This document shows positions 15,950 through 25,097 of a DNA stretch of 64,000 nucleotides, in pieces. Both the position numbers and the translations under genes were made by a program. Source of the stretch: an uncultured bacterium (GTDB lineage Bacteria > Bacillota > Clostridia > Lachnospirales > Lachnospiraceae); assembly GCA_947647735.1 (NCBI GenBank), contig CANSLJ010000016.1, positions 30,327 to 94,326 on the forward strand, written 5' to 3'. Each line of letters begins with the position of its first letter. Position 1 is the stretch's first letter. The notes beneath the pieces are model-generated. The model worked only from the letters and a program-made list of their open reading frames with translations. It made no database searches and was not told the DNA's origin.

Positions 15950-17350
15950 CTATGCCCTCTCTTTAATCTGATCTACCAATTTCTTAAAAAGCCTGCCCCG
16001 CTCTTCATAATTCGGAAACATCCCCCAGCTTGCGCAGGCGGGGGATAACAGCACCGCGTCCCCGGGCTTTGCGTGATCCGCGCAGATCCCGAAGGCCTCC
16101 TCGAAACTCTCCGCAAACACGATCTTTTCAAACCCGTGCTTTCTCGCACATTCTGCTATCTTCTCCTTTGTCTCTCCGATCAGCACAAACAGCTTTACCT
16201 TTCCCTCGAAAGCATCGATCCACGCGTCGTAACTGCTTCCCTTGTCATAACCGCCCCCGATCAGGATCGTAGGCCTGCTCATGGCGCGGATGCCCTGGAT
16301 CGCCGCGTCGGGATTGGTACCCTTGGAATCGTTGTAATAGACGACGCCGTTCACTTCCTTCACAAACTCGATCCGGTGCTCCACCGCCCGGAAATCTCTG
16401 ATCGTTTCCAGATATTCCTTCCGCGGGATCCCCATCGCCTCGGACACCAGGATTGCCGCCATGACATTCTCCACGTTGCAAAGCCCCACCAGCTTCATCT
16501 CGTGAATGTTCATCAGGCGCTCCGTCTCTCCGTTCGCAGCCAGATAAATCTCTTCCCCCTTCAGAAAAGCGCCCTCCGCAAGTTCCTCCGATGCCGAAAA
16601 ATAAAGCACCTTCGCCGGACACTGACCGCCAAGCTTTCTGGTCTCCTCATTGTCATGATTCAGGACACAGAAATCTTCTTTCGTCTGATTTTTCGTGATA
16701 TTGTTTTTTGCCGCTATGTAGTTCTCCATCGTATGGTGGCGGTTTAAATGATCCGGCGTGATATTCAGGATCGCCGATACCTTCGGATGAAAACTCTCTA
16801 TCGTTTCCAGCTGAAAGCTGCTGATCTCCCCCACCGTGACGGACTGCTCTGTCGTCTTTTCGGCGATATCCGCGTAAGGGTATCCGATATTTCCCATCAC
16901 GAAGGAAGTCTCAAAATGCTTCTCCATGATCTCGCCGAGCAGCGTGGTGGTGGTCGTCTTTCCGTTGGTTCCGGTGATGGCTATGACCCGCCCTTTCTCC
17001 TTCTGGTAAGCGAGCTCGATCTCTCCCCATACGGGAATGCCCCTTTCCCGGAAGCTCTCCACAAAGGGCGTATCCGCCGGCACGCCGGGACTGAGCACTA
17101 AAAGCTGCGTCTCTTCCTTTACGGCATCCGGGAGTTTTCTCAGGATCACCTGCGCCTTTCCGGTATCCAGACCCTCAAGCCCCAGTTCCCTCTTCTTATC
17201 CGAAAGCTGCTCCCTCACTTTCTCTTCCGTCAGCTTCTCGCTCTCATCGAACAGAACCGGATGGGCTCCCTCCTGCAGTAAAAATACGGCGGCGCCGATG
17301 CCGCTCTTTCCGCAGCCCACTATCAAAACCTTTTTCTCCGCCAGCTTCAT
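15950..17350 (-). CDS. murD: UDP-N-acetylmuramoylalanine-D-glutamate ligase
   Basis: 466 residues from the ATG at 17350. It adds D-Glu to UDP-MurNAc-Ala in the cytoplasm. An N-terminal Rossmann-like UDP domain (KKVLIVGCGKSGIGAA), the ATP loop ITGTNGKTTTTTLLGEI (about 122-138), central NITPDHLNRHHTMENYIAAK and VEHRIEFVKEVNGVVYYNDSKGTN, and the C-terminal domain (TILIGGGYDKG, LLSPACASWGMFPNYEERG) are all present. AAAGGA precedes 17350; the ATG at 17386 overlaps the end of mraY and lacks a ribosome site. Confidence 0.96.
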   Translation of the reverse strand: MKLAEKKVLIVGCGKSGIGAAVFLLQEGAHPVLFDESEKLTEEKVREQLSDKKRELGLEGLDTGKAQVILRKLPDAVKEETQLLVLSPGVPADTPFVESFRERGIPVWGEIELAYQKEKGRVIAITGTNGKTTTTTLLGEIMEKHFETSFVMGNIGYPYADIAEKTTEQSVTVGEISSFQLETIESFHPKVSAILNITPDHLNRHHTMENYIAAKNNITKNQTKEDFCVLNHDNEETRKLGGQCPAKVLYFSASEELAEGAFLKGEEIYLAANGETERLMNIHEMKLVGLCNVENVMAAILVSEAMGIPRKEYLETIRDFRAVEHRIEFVKEVNGVVYYNDSKGTNPDAAIQGIRAMSRPTILIGGGYDKGSSYDAWIDAFEGKVKLFVLIGETKEKIAECARKHGFEKIVFAESFEEAFGICADHAKPGDAVLLSPACASWGMFPNYEERGRLFKKLVDQIKERA

Positions 17351-17372
17351 TGTTGTTTTATCCTTTCCTGTT

Positions 17373-18329
17373 TTATATCCCTGCATATGCGACCAGGCAA
17401 AGAATCGCGGTCACAATGGAGAACACCGTCACCACCCTCGTCTCCGACCAGCCGCCCAGCTCAAAATGATGATGGATCGGCGCCATCCGGAAGATCCGCT
17501 TTCCCCCCGTCATCTTGAAATAGCCCACCTGGAGGATGACCGACAGCACTTCTATCATATAGATAAATCCCACGATTGCGATAAACAGCGGCATCTGCAG
17601 CATATAAGCCGTCGCCGCCACAAAGCCGCCCAGCGCCAGAGACCCCGTATCTCCCATAAACACGCTCGCCGGATAAACGTTAAACAGCAAAAATCCGAGC
17701 AGCGCGCCGACCACCGCACAGGTGATGGGTTCGATGCCGCTTCCCATGCCGATGGCCACCACGGTAAAGAAGGTGGCGACGATCACCGTCACGGAGGACG
17801 CCAGCCCATCCAGGCCGTCCGTAAAATTGGTGCCGTTCACAGTCCCGATCACGATAAAAAACAGGACCGGTATATTCCATATCCCGAAGTCCAGATAATG
17901 ATTCGTCCAGAACGGGATCTTCATCGCAAGGGAAACATCCGTATAATTTGTCACATAGTAGGCAAAAATTCCTGTCACCACAAGCTGCCCCAGCATCTTC
18001 TGCCATGCTTTCAGCCCCATGGAGCGCTTCAGCACCACCTTGATATAGTCATCCACGAAACCGATCAGTCCGAATCCCAGCGTCAAAAACAAAATGGGGA
18101 TGATCTTCGGAAAATCCCTCACATAAAACAGGGATGTGGCCACCACAGCTATCATGATCAGGATCCCTCCCATGGTGGGCGTCCCGTTCTTTTTCAGATG
18201 TGCCTGCGGTCCCTCATCCCTGACGGTCTGCCCGACCTTCAGCCTCCGCAGAAAGGGAATGATGACCGGCCCCAGCAGGGCGCTGATCGCAAACGATATG
18301 ATTACCGGTAAAATAACAGTTTGTCTCAT
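17373..18329 (-). CDS. mraY: Phospho-N-acetylmuramoyl-pentapeptide transferase
   Basis: 318 residues with about ten membrane segments. It makes lipid I by moving phospho-MurNAc-pentapeptide to undecaprenyl phosphate. The family motifs appear in order: KKNGTPTMGGI (about 46-56), GFVDDYIKV (with the Asp pair, about 90-98), NGTNFTDGLDGLA (about 167-179), FMGDTGSLALGG (about 223-234) and the MAPIHHHFELGGW loop (about 285-297). Confidence 0.97.
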   Translation of the reverse strand: MRQTVILPVIISFAISALLGPVIIPFLRRLKVGQTVRDEGPQAHLKKNGTPTMGGILIMIAVVATSLFYVRDFPKIIPILFLTLGFGLIGFVDDYIKVVLKRSMGLKAWQKMLGQLVVTGIFAYYVTNYTDVSLAMKIPFWTNHYLDFGIWNIPVLFFIVIGTVNGTNFTDGLDGLASSVTVIVATFFTVVAIGMGSGIEPITCAVVGALLGFLLFNVYPASVFMGDTGSLALGGFVAATAYMLQMPLFIAIVGFIYMIEVLSVILQVGYFKMTGGKRIFRMAPIHHHFELGGWSETRVVTVFSIVTAILCLVAYAGI

Positions 18330-18381
18330 GACTCCAGCCTCTCTTCAGCTTATTTAAATAACCACTCATATGATTATAAGC

Positions 18382-20199
18382 TTATTTCTCCAAATAAGGA
18401 AGCACATTTTCAAAAAGCTGTCGGATGACCGGCGCCGCGATCTGTCCGCCATAGTAGGTTCCCTGTGGGGAATGGATGACGACCAGCGCTAAAACCTCCG
18501 GATCATCCGCCGGAGAAAAACCTACAAAGGAGGCGATATACCTGCCGCTTCCCCGGGGCAGCGTCTGGCTTGTCGCAGTTTTTCCGCCAATCTTATACCC
18601 TTCTATCTGCGCTTTGGAACCGCCTCCTTCAGAGACCACCTTCTCCAGCAGCATCTGCAGCGTTTCGGAGGTTTCCGGCGATACGATCTGCCTGCCGGCC
18701 TCCTTCTCAAAACTTTCCAGCCGCTTCCCCTCCGCGTCCACCGCCTCCACGGCAAGATGGGGTGTGATCCGCCTGCCGCCGTTTACCAGAGAAGAGACGG
18801 TTGTGGCAAGCTGCAGGGGCGTGATCTGGAAAGACTGCCCGAAGGACATGGTCGCAAGCTCCACATTTCCTATGGCGTCCTTCCGGTGCATGATCGTCCC
18901 CGCCTCCCCGGGCAGATCCACACCGGTTTTTTCCAGAAGGCCGAACTGTTTCAGACAGTCATAATATCTTGACGCGCCGATCCTGAGCCCCAGTGTGACA
19001 AACACCGGGTTGCAGGAATTGCAGATTCCCGCCGTAAAATCCTCCGCGCCGTGGCCGCCCGCCTTGTGGCAGCGTATGCGTCTGTCATCCACCACGATAA
19101 ATCCCGGACAGCTGAAGGTATCCGAGAGCGCCACACAGCCGCTCTCCAGCGCCGCTGCCGCCGTGATCACCTTGAAGGTGGAACCCGGCTCATAGGTATC
19201 GTTGATACAGCCGTTGCGCCACATGCCGTTTAACTTTTCCTGTTTTAACTCTTCCTCGCTCTTTTCCTCCGCTTCCTTGACCTCTTCGTCTCCCGCTTCC
19301 GCCTCCTTTGCTGCCTTCGCCTCCAGAGCCGCCTGCTTTCTTGCTTCCTCCTTTGCCCGCAGCGCTTCGTACTCCGGCGTCAGCGTGTAGGGCTCGTTTA
19401 AATTAAACTCCGGCACATCCACCATCGCCATGATCTCCCCGTTTTTCGGGTTCATCACGATCAGCGATACCCGGTCCGCCTCCTTGGTCGCCATCACCTG
19501 TTTTGCAAGCTGGGTGGCGTAGCTCTGAATATTGTAATCCAGGCTGAGCACAAGATCATTCCCTGGCACCGGCTCCCGCCTGTGCTCGCTGGCAGCCTCT
19601 ATCTCCACGCCGGCGGCGTCGGTCAGTGTCAGTATCTCCCCCTCCTCGCCGCTCAGGTACTCGTCATAGATCACTTCCAGCCCGATGATCCCCTGATTGT
19701 CCCCGCCCGTAAAGCCCAGCACCTTGGACGCCAGCGCATCATAGGGGTAATACCGTTTATAATCCTCATCCACCTTGACGCCGGGCAGATCGGCCTCCCG
19801 GATCTCATCCCCCAGCTCTTTCGGCACATTGCTTCTGATCCGCTCCATGGAGGAAACCTTTTCCACCCGTTTTCTGACAAATTCCTCGGAGAGTTCCAGT
19901 TTCTCACAGAGAAACGCGATCACCGCCTCCTGATCCTCCAGCTGGGAATGGATCACCGAGATCGTACAGACCGTCTTGTTATCGGCAAGCACCACACCGT
20001 TCCGGTCCAGTATCCTGCCCCTCGCCGCTTTAATGGAACGCTCCCGCTCGTGGAGCTGCACGCTCTTATCCGTATAATATGCCGACTGGAAGATCATCAG
20101 ATCGATCAGCCTGATAAAAAGCAGAAAAAAGGCCGCCATGCAGAAAAAGAACAATGCCACCACCTTTTTTCTGTTATAAGTCTTATTTTTACTGGACAT
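18382..20199 (-). CDS. Class B penicillin-binding protein, SpoVD-like transpeptidase
   Basis: 605 residues. Cytoplasmic tail, one membrane anchor at about 13-33, PBP dimerisation domain (GRILDRNGVVLADN, about 61-74), then the transpeptidase domain with active-site STFK (Ser340) and SCN (395-397). The third motif reads KTA (540-542) rather than KTG. A charged Ala/Glu/Lys insertion at about 281-325 looks like a coiled coil set into the transpeptidase domain. It has no PASTA repeats. PBPs of this type cross-link septal or cortex peptidoglycan as partner of a SEDS protein such as the ftsW product downstream. SpoVD versus FtsI role is undecided. Confidence 0.88.
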   Translation of the reverse strand: MSSKNKTYNRKKVVALFFFCMAAFFLLFIRLIDLMIFQSAYYTDKSVQLHERERSIKAARGRILDRNGVVLADNKTVCTISVIHSQLEDQEAVIAFLCEKLELSEEFVRKRVEKVSSMERIRSNVPKELGDEIREADLPGVKVDEDYKRYYPYDALASKVLGFTGGDNQGIIGLEVIYDEYLSGEEGEILTLTDAAGVEIEAASEHRREPVPGNDLVLSLDYNIQSYATQLAKQVMATKEADRVSLIVMNPKNGEIMAMVDVPEFNLNEPYTLTPEYEALRAKEEARKQAALEAKAAKEAEAGDEEVKEAEEKSEEELKQEKLNGMWRNGCINDTYEPGSTFKVITAAAALESGCVALSDTFSCPGFIVVDDRRIRCHKAGGHGAEDFTAGICNSCNPVFVTLGLRIGASRYYDCLKQFGLLEKTGVDLPGEAGTIMHRKDAIGNVELATMSFGQSFQITPLQLATTVSSLVNGGRRITPHLAVEAVDAEGKRLESFEKEAGRQIVSPETSETLQMLLEKVVSEGGGSKAQIEGYKIGGKTATSQTLPRGSGRYIASFVGFSPADDPEVLALVVIHSPQGTYYGGQIAAPVIRQLFENVLPYLEK

Positions 20200-20259
20200 A
20201 AAGACATCCGGATATTATTCTTGTTATACTTTATGTCCGAAACGGGAAAAATATGCGCT

Positions 20260-22539
20260 CTACCTCGGATCATTTGACCCGGCCTGGGTGCCTCCTCCCG
20301 CCACGCCGACCTGGCCGCCCAGAAGGGATCCCCCCTCCAGATCATGTCCTGTCTCCGGATCGATCTGATGCCCGGTATTCGGGTCGATATAATTGCCGGT
20401 CTCAGGATCTCTTTCAAAAGTTTTCCAGATCTCGCCCGCGGCGCCGCCTTCCGCACCTTCCGGGGTGTCGCCCTCAGAGCCTTCCTCCCCTTCTTCCGCG
20501 CTTTCTCCGCCTTCTCCTGTCTCTCCTTCTCCCGAAGCTTCTCCTTCCGTTCCTGTTCCCTCGCCTTCCGCCGGGATATCATTGCCGGAAACGGCCTGCT
20601 GCCTGTAATAGTTCGTGTTTTCAAGCTGCAGGGCATCCAGTTCCTCCTGCTCTTTCTCCGTCACCTCCTCGGTCATGAAGATCCCGAGATAGGGCAGGGA
20701 TTCTGTGAGAATGCTCCGCACCAGCTTTGTGGCAAATTTCGCATCGTCCTGGTCCGCCACATTGGGGCGGTCCACCACCACGTAGATCGCGATCTGGGGG
20801 TCGTCCGCCGGGGCATATCCCATGAAGGATACCACATATTCGTCATTGTCACGGGGCAGCGTCTCCGCCGTCCCGGTCTTGCCGCCGATGGCGTAACCTG
20901 CCGGCCTCGCCGTCGTGCCTGTCCCCTCCGTCACAACGCCGTTACAATAGTCGATGATGGTATCGCTGACGCTGGGGGAGATGGTCTGCTTTAACACCCG
21001 CGGTTCGATGGTCTGTACCGTGGAACCGTCCTGGCTGATGATCTTGCTGACCACATGGGGTTCATAATAATTTCCGCCGTTGATCAGGGAACAGAATCCC
21101 GTGATCATCTGGATCATGGTCACATTAAAGGACTGTCCAAAGGAATTGGTCGCCAGCTCCGTCGGCCCCATGCTCTCCTTGTCATATAACAGCCCCACTG
21201 TCCTCGCTTCGCCCGCCAGATCGATATTGGTCTTTAAGCCGAAATTAAAGCTGTGCTGATAGTCGCAGAACGTATTTTTCCCCGCCGCCTCCGCAATGTA
21301 CATCAGCGCCACATTACAGGATTTCTCCACCGCCTGCTTTACGGTGATCTCGCCGTCGCCATAGGTATTATGGCAGCCGATGGGCCAGCCGCCGATCTCC
21401 CGCTTTCCGTTGCAGACATAGACCTCGTTTCCTGTGATCGCCCCGCAGTCCAACGCGGTCGCCACGGTGAAAGGCTTGATCGTGGAGCCCGGCTCATAGG
21501 TATCGGAGATGCAGTAATTCCGCCACAGCTGATTATAGGCCTCATAGATCGTACCGTCTGCTTCCATCGCCGCGATCTGCTCCGCCGTATACAGGCCGCT
21601 GATATCCTTTGGGTTATTTAGATCAAACCCCGGCGCGCTCGCCATCACCAGCACATTTCCGGTATCCACCTCCATCATGATGCAGGCGGCATTATTGGCG
21701 CCCGGGCCCTCTCTGTCGTTGTCCCTGTACTCCTCCATAAACCTGTTCAGATATCGTTCCGCAATGCTCTGCAGGTTGGCGTCTATCGTGCTGACCGCCG
21801 TATAGCCGTCCACCGCCGGTTTCACCGTCCGCTCCAGCAGGGAATCATCGTTTAAATAGCCGTATTCCCTGCCCGTCGTTCCGTTTAAGATATCATTATA
21901 ATACTCTTCCAGCCCGAAGGTTCCTTTATTATCCTCCGTGATAAACCCGATCACATCGCTGGCAAGCGTGCCGTTCGGATAATATCTCCGATACTCCTTC
22001 TCAAACCAGACGCCCTTGATATTCTTTCCCTTCTCCGCATCCTCCTCCAGATCCAGAAAAGGCTCAATCTCGTCATAGGTGAGCTGCCGCAGAAAGATCT
22101 TATATTGCGCCCTCTGGTTTTTATCCTTTTCCTTGTTCTCATTTATATATTTTGTCAGTTCCGTCTGATCCAGCGCCGGAAAACAGCTCTGCAGCGCCCT
22201 TATGGTGGGCTGCACATATTCGTCCTTCTCCAGCACCAGTTTGGCATCCACGATCAGGTTATACACCCTCTCGCTGGTGGCAAGAACCGTCCCGTTCCGG
22301 TCCAGGATATCCCCCCGCTTAAAGGGCAGCGTGGTGGAATCGTACTGCTGCTGGGAAAGCACCTGTTTCTCATACTCTTTCCCGTTATTTTTTCCGATAT
22401 AAAACAGTTTTATGCTAAGTCCCACGAAAGCCAGCAGCACCAAAAAAAACAGTACCACCAGCTTCTTCTGCATCCGCGGCGTGAACTTTCGCTCTGTCGC
22501 CCGTATTTTCTTTCTTCTGTGATCCTCTCTCTCCGCCAA
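20260..22539 (-). CDS. Class B penicillin-binding protein with long acidic C-terminal tail
   Basis: 759 residues from a TTG start with AAGGAG nine bases upstream. One membrane segment at about 26-48, dimerisation domain (RGDILDRNGTVLATSERV, about 75-92), transpeptidase domain with STIK (Ser352), SCN (407-409) and KTG (554-556), all canonical. After about residue 640 comes a Gly/Glu/Ser tail, then a Gly-rich end carrying three related units DPETGNYI, DPNTGHQI, DPETGHDL. This is the likely vegetative FtsI; the tail is unusual. It lies between ftsL and the second PBP on one transcript. Confidence 0.88.
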   Translation of the reverse strand: MAEREDHRRKKIRATERKFTPRMQKKLVVLFFLVLLAFVGLSIKLFYIGKNNGKEYEKQVLSQQQYDSTTLPFKRGDILDRNGTVLATSERVYNLIVDAKLVLEKDEYVQPTIRALQSCFPALDQTELTKYINENKEKDKNQRAQYKIFLRQLTYDEIEPFLDLEEDAEKGKNIKGVWFEKEYRRYYPNGTLASDVIGFITEDNKGTFGLEEYYNDILNGTTGREYGYLNDDSLLERTVKPAVDGYTAVSTIDANLQSIAERYLNRFMEEYRDNDREGPGANNAACIMMEVDTGNVLVMASAPGFDLNNPKDISGLYTAEQIAAMEADGTIYEAYNQLWRNYCISDTYEPGSTIKPFTVATALDCGAITGNEVYVCNGKREIGGWPIGCHNTYGDGEITVKQAVEKSCNVALMYIAEAAGKNTFCDYQHSFNFGLKTNIDLAGEARTVGLLYDKESMGPTELATNSFGQSFNVTMIQMITGFCSLINGGNYYEPHVVSKIISQDGSTVQTIEPRVLKQTISPSVSDTIIDYCNGVVTEGTGTTARPAGYAIGGKTGTAETLPRDNDEYVVSFMGYAPADDPQIAIYVVVDRPNVADQDDAKFATKLVRSILTESLPYLGIFMTEEVTEKEQEELDALQLENTNYYRQQAVSGNDIPAEGEGTGTEGEASGEGETGEGGESAEEGEEGSEGDTPEGAEGGAAGEIWKTFERDPETGNYIDPNTGHQIDPETGHDLEGGSLLGGQVGVAGGGTQAGSNDPR

Positions 22540-22620
22540 GAATCGTATCTCCTTCTATATTATCTCTTTTTGCCGGACGGATCCTGACAGCATTTGATCT
22601 CTACCGCCCGGCAGGATAGA

Positions 22621-23106
22621 TCAATCCAGTGCTCCCGTCTGACGTACATAGTCTGTCTCGGAATCCTCCACATTGATGATCTGCCCTTCCTTTGCATAGG
22701 TCATCCCGAGTTCCCCGATGGCAACCGCCTTGATCTCCTCCAGATCGATACTGCTGTTGATCCGGTTATATTCCTCATCGTTGCTCAGCTTCATATTATT
22801 ATATCTGGACTCCATCTCGGAGATCGCATCCACCTGATTGGTGATATCCGACTGCAGATTGATATAACTGCACAGTGTCACCACCGCAAAAGCCAGCGCC
22901 GCCGACAGAAAAAGCACATAGCCCGCATTCATGTGGAATGCCTTTTCCCGGTTCTTTCTCGTTGTATTGCTCAGGCGCTTTCTCTTCGGCACCTTCCTGA
23001 CATCATAACCTTCCTGAAGCTGCCTTGCCGCGCTGCCTTCCAAATATGCGGTTTTCCTTACACTATCGTATCTGCGAGTATTTGTCTGTGTTCTTCTCTG
23101 TGCCAT
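22621..23106 (-). CDS. ftsL: FtsL-like cell division protein
   Basis: 161 residues. A basic cytoplasmic part of about 57 residues, one membrane segment at about 60-81 (AGYVLFLSAALAFAVVTLCSYI), then an outer heptad-repeat region (LQSDITNQVDAISEMESRYNNMKLSNDEEYNRI) and the family-like end AIGELGMTYAKEGQII. Sequence conservation of FtsL is weak; the call rests on topology and on the position between rsmH and the PBP gene. Confidence 0.8.
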   Translation of the reverse strand: MAQRRTQTNTRRYDSVRKTAYLEGSAARQLQEGYDVRKVPKRKRLSNTTRKNREKAFHMNAGYVLFLSAALAFAVVTLCSYINLQSDITNQVDAISEMESRYNNMKLSNDEEYNRINSSIDLEEIKAVAIGELGMTYAKEGQIINVEDSETDYVRQTGALD

Positions 23107-23148
23107 ATTCTATTCTCGCTTTCCTTCGCGCGGGCTCTTTTTCGCCTT

Positions 23149-24090
23149 TCAGGAATCTTCCCCGCGCTCAAATGTGCGCAGCTTCGCGCTCTTTGACCGA
23201 CTGTTTCTCTCCAGTTCCTCCCCAGACGGAAGAACCGGCTTTTTCGTCACAACCCTTCCCTTTGATCTTCTGCCGCAGGTGCACACCGGAAACTCCGGCG
23301 GACAAATGCAGGGCGATTCGTTTGTGCGGAACGCGTTTTTTACGATCCGATCCTCCAGAGAATGGAATGTAATGATACAGATCCTCCCGCCCGGTTTCAA
23401 AAAAGAGATCATATCATCCAGCGAATCCTTAAGCACCTCCAGTTCATGATTACATTCTATCCTGATCGCCTGATACGTCCTCTTGGAAGGGTGGCCACCC
23501 TGCCGCATTCTGGCAGGAATGGCGTTTTTAATGATCTCGTTCAGTTCAAAGGTTGTTGTTATCTCTTTCTTTTCTCTCTCTTTTACAATATGCTTCGCTA
23601 TATTTTTAGCAAAAGGCTCTTCTCCGTAGTCCTTTATCATATGAAACAACTCATACTCCGAATAGCCGTTCACGATCTCTTTCGCGCTCAGAGAACTTCT
23701 CTGATCCATCCTCATATCCAGCGCCGTGTCAAACCGATAGGAAAATCCCCTCTCCGCCGTATCAAACTGATAGGAGGAAACCCCCAGATCCAGAACGATC
23801 CCGTCGAGCCCGTCCACTCCCAGCTCCCTCAGCGCCGCCACCGCATTCCGGTAATTATTCCTGAGGATCGTCACCTTCTCACCATAAGGCTTAAGCCGCT
23901 CTGAAGCCGCCTCGATCGCCGCCTCATCCTGATCGATCCCAAAGAACCTCCCCTTGTCCGAAAGCCTCCTCAAAACCTCCTCAGCATGTCCGCCGCCGCC
24001 CAACGTCCCATCAAGATATATCCCATCCGGTTTGATATTCAGTTGCTCGATCGTCTCCTCTAACAAGACCGAATAATGCTGAAATTCCAT
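23149..24090 (-). CDS. rsmH: 16S rRNA (cytosine-1402-N4)-methyltransferase
   Basis: 313 residues, the usual size. Uses S-adenosylmethionine to methylate C1402 in the ribosomal P site. [13 protein letters not shown] opening, SAM loop [16 protein letters not shown] (about 24-39), [13 protein letters not shown], the block [23 protein letters not shown] (about 98-120), [17 protein letters not shown], and [14 protein letters not shown] near the C-terminus are all present. It is separated from mraZ by a 223-base gap holding a long inverted repeat. Confidence 0.97.
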   Translation of the reverse strand: MEFQHYSVLLEETIEQLNIKPDGIYLDGTLGGGGHAEEVLRRLSDKGRFFGIDQDEAAIEAASERLKPYGEKVTILRNNYRNAVAALRELGVDGLDGIVLDLGVSSYQFDTAERGFSYRFDTALDMRMDQRSSLSAKEIVNGYSEYELFHMIKDYGEEPFAKNIAKHIVKEREKKEITTTFELNEIIKNAIPARMRQGGHPSKRTYQAIRIECNHELEVLKDSLDDMISFLKPGGRICIITFHSLEDRIVKNAFRTNESPCICPPEFPVCTCGRRSKGRVVTKKPVLPSGEELERNSRSKSAKLRTFERGEDS

Positions 24091-24110
24091 TTGTTTTCTC
24101 CAGTCCTCAG

Positions 24111-24291
24111 CCGGGATAGAAATATCCCTGCAGCAACTCTGCTAAACGCCGGCACTTTAGCCAATGTGAAGAGATTTTCTAAGACGTCAAAATACGCCGT
24201 CTAAGAAAATCTAAGCTTCACATGCGAGCCTAGTACCGCTGCGTTTAGCCCGAAGCGGAAGCGGGTTGCGGAAGGGATATTTCTATCCCGG
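24111..24291. repeat. 181-bp multi-arm inverted repeat between mraZ and rsmH
   Basis: The outer arms are a perfect 18-base inverted pair (24111-24128 CCGGGATAGAAATATCCC with 24274-24291). Inside, GCTAAACGC (24141-24149) pairs with GCGTTTAGC (24241-24249), and a third arm starting TGTGAAG (24165) pairs with the stretch ending CTTCACA (24232), with a three-base bulge and one mismatch. The whole interval between the two genes is thus nearly one folded unit. No T-tract follows on either side and no obvious target duplication flanks it. It could be a structured RNA element in the cluster transcript or a non-coding miniature mobile element. Confidence 0.75.
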
Positions 24292-24313
24292 CGTCCGGCC
24301 TGGCTAACCCCGT

Positions 24314-24748
24314 TTAAAGCCGAATCCCCATCCCGGACAGCTCCTCCATCACATCGTCCATCTCCTCAAACGAGGTTTCCATGGACTCATACCGTTCCTT
24401 GCTCCAGATCTCCACCTTCGTTCCCACGCCGACGGAAACCACCTCTTTTGTGATACCCGCATACTCCCGGAGTTTTGCCGGAATCAGGATCCTGCCCTGC
24501 CCGTCCGCCTCCAGTTCAGCGGCGCCTGCAAAGAAGAAACGAATGAACTGCCTGCCGTTTTTACTGGTCAATGGTAAATTTTTAATGCCCTCCTCCACGC
24601 GATGCCACTCATCTTCGCCGTAGGCAAACAGACAGCCGTCCAGCCCTTTCGTTACCACGAATTTTTTTCCCAGCTCATCGCGGAATTTGGAAGGGACGAA
24701 AAGCCTGCCTTTTGCATCTGTACTATGGTCATATTCACCCATAAACAT
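24314..24748 (-). CDS. mraZ: Transcriptional regulator MraZ
   Basis: 144 residues with two SpoVT/AbrB-like swapped-hairpin domains. The first contains the conserved DAKGRLFVPSKFRDELG (about 11-27) and the second DGQGRILIPAKLREYAGI (about 83-100), the two DxxGR motifs typical of MraZ. MraZ is a DNA-binding ring that controls the division cluster it heads. A ladder of candidate binding boxes lies just upstream. AGGTGAT precedes the ATG; an in-frame ATG two codons later is an alternative. Confidence 0.96.
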   Translation of the reverse strand: MFMGEYDHSTDAKGRLFVPSKFRDELGKKFVVTKGLDGCLFAYGEDEWHRVEEGIKNLPLTSKNGRQFIRFFFAGAAELEADGQGRILIPAKLREYAGITKEVVSVGVGTKVEIWSKERYESMETSFEEMDDVMEELSGMGIRL

Positions 24749-24790
24749 GCGGCATCACCTGTTCCGTTTCACCACTACTAAACACTTTTG

Positions 24791-24826
24791 CTCCATTTCA
24801 CTCCACTTTCATGTCATTTTACTCTA
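24791..24826 (-). promoter_or_regulatory. Array of candidate MraZ-binding boxes
   Basis: Minus strand pentamers TAGAG (24822-24826), TGACA (24812-24816), TGGAG (24801-24805) and TGGAG (24791-24795) are spaced 10 or 11 bases apart, each followed by an A-rich spacer (TAAAA, TGAAA, TGAAA, CAAAA). MraZ in other bacteria binds direct TGGG-type repeats with five-base spacers upstream of its own gene. The array overlaps the -10 box and likely start of transcription. Confidence 0.6.
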
Positions 24827-24844
24827 CTTTCCTTTGTTTGGCAA
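24816..24844 (-). promoter_or_regulatory. Promoter of the mraZ division cluster
   Basis: Minus strand TTGCCA (24839-24844), 17-base spacer, TAAAAT (24816-24821). It lies 67 bases before the mraZ start and is overlapped by the candidate MraZ boxes. This is the only clear promoter found upstream of the cluster apart from that of ftsZ. Confidence 0.6.
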
Positions 24845-24870
24845 GTCCCGGCTCTTCCCCGTAAATGCGT

Positions 24871-24917
24871 AAAAAAAGACATTTTGTAAGTTTTTTTACA
24901 AAATGCCTTTCTTTTTT
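24871..24917. terminator. Bidirectional terminator upstream of mraZ
   Basis: CATTTTGTAA (24880-24889) pairs perfectly with TTACAAAATG (24896-24905), extended by further pairs, with seven T on the minus side and a T-rich run on the plus side. It would stop transcripts of the anti-sigma gene. The rest of the 349-base gap up to 25097 is AT-rich with nothing else recognised. Confidence 0.7.
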
Positions 24918-25097
24918 CTACCATATCTTGTGTCGGATTTTCTGCCGTCTACAAAATACGCCAAATATTTTTTCTAAAAATTTTCTAAAAAAAATTTTTA
25001 TTTTTTATTAACTTATGCATCTTTTTTGTAACATAACCGGTTTTCCATGCCGTTTTCAGGATATTTCCCGCCGGTCCGGCGTTATCCTCCCTCCTGT

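Noticed and set aside
17351-17386. Earlier murD start
   Set aside because: It overlaps the mraY end and has no ribosome site, while AAAGGA precedes the ATG at 17350.
24111-24291. Rho-independent terminator inside the division cluster
   Set aside because: No T-run follows either arm, and a full stop here would silence the essential downstream genes, for which no other promoter was seen before ftsZ.
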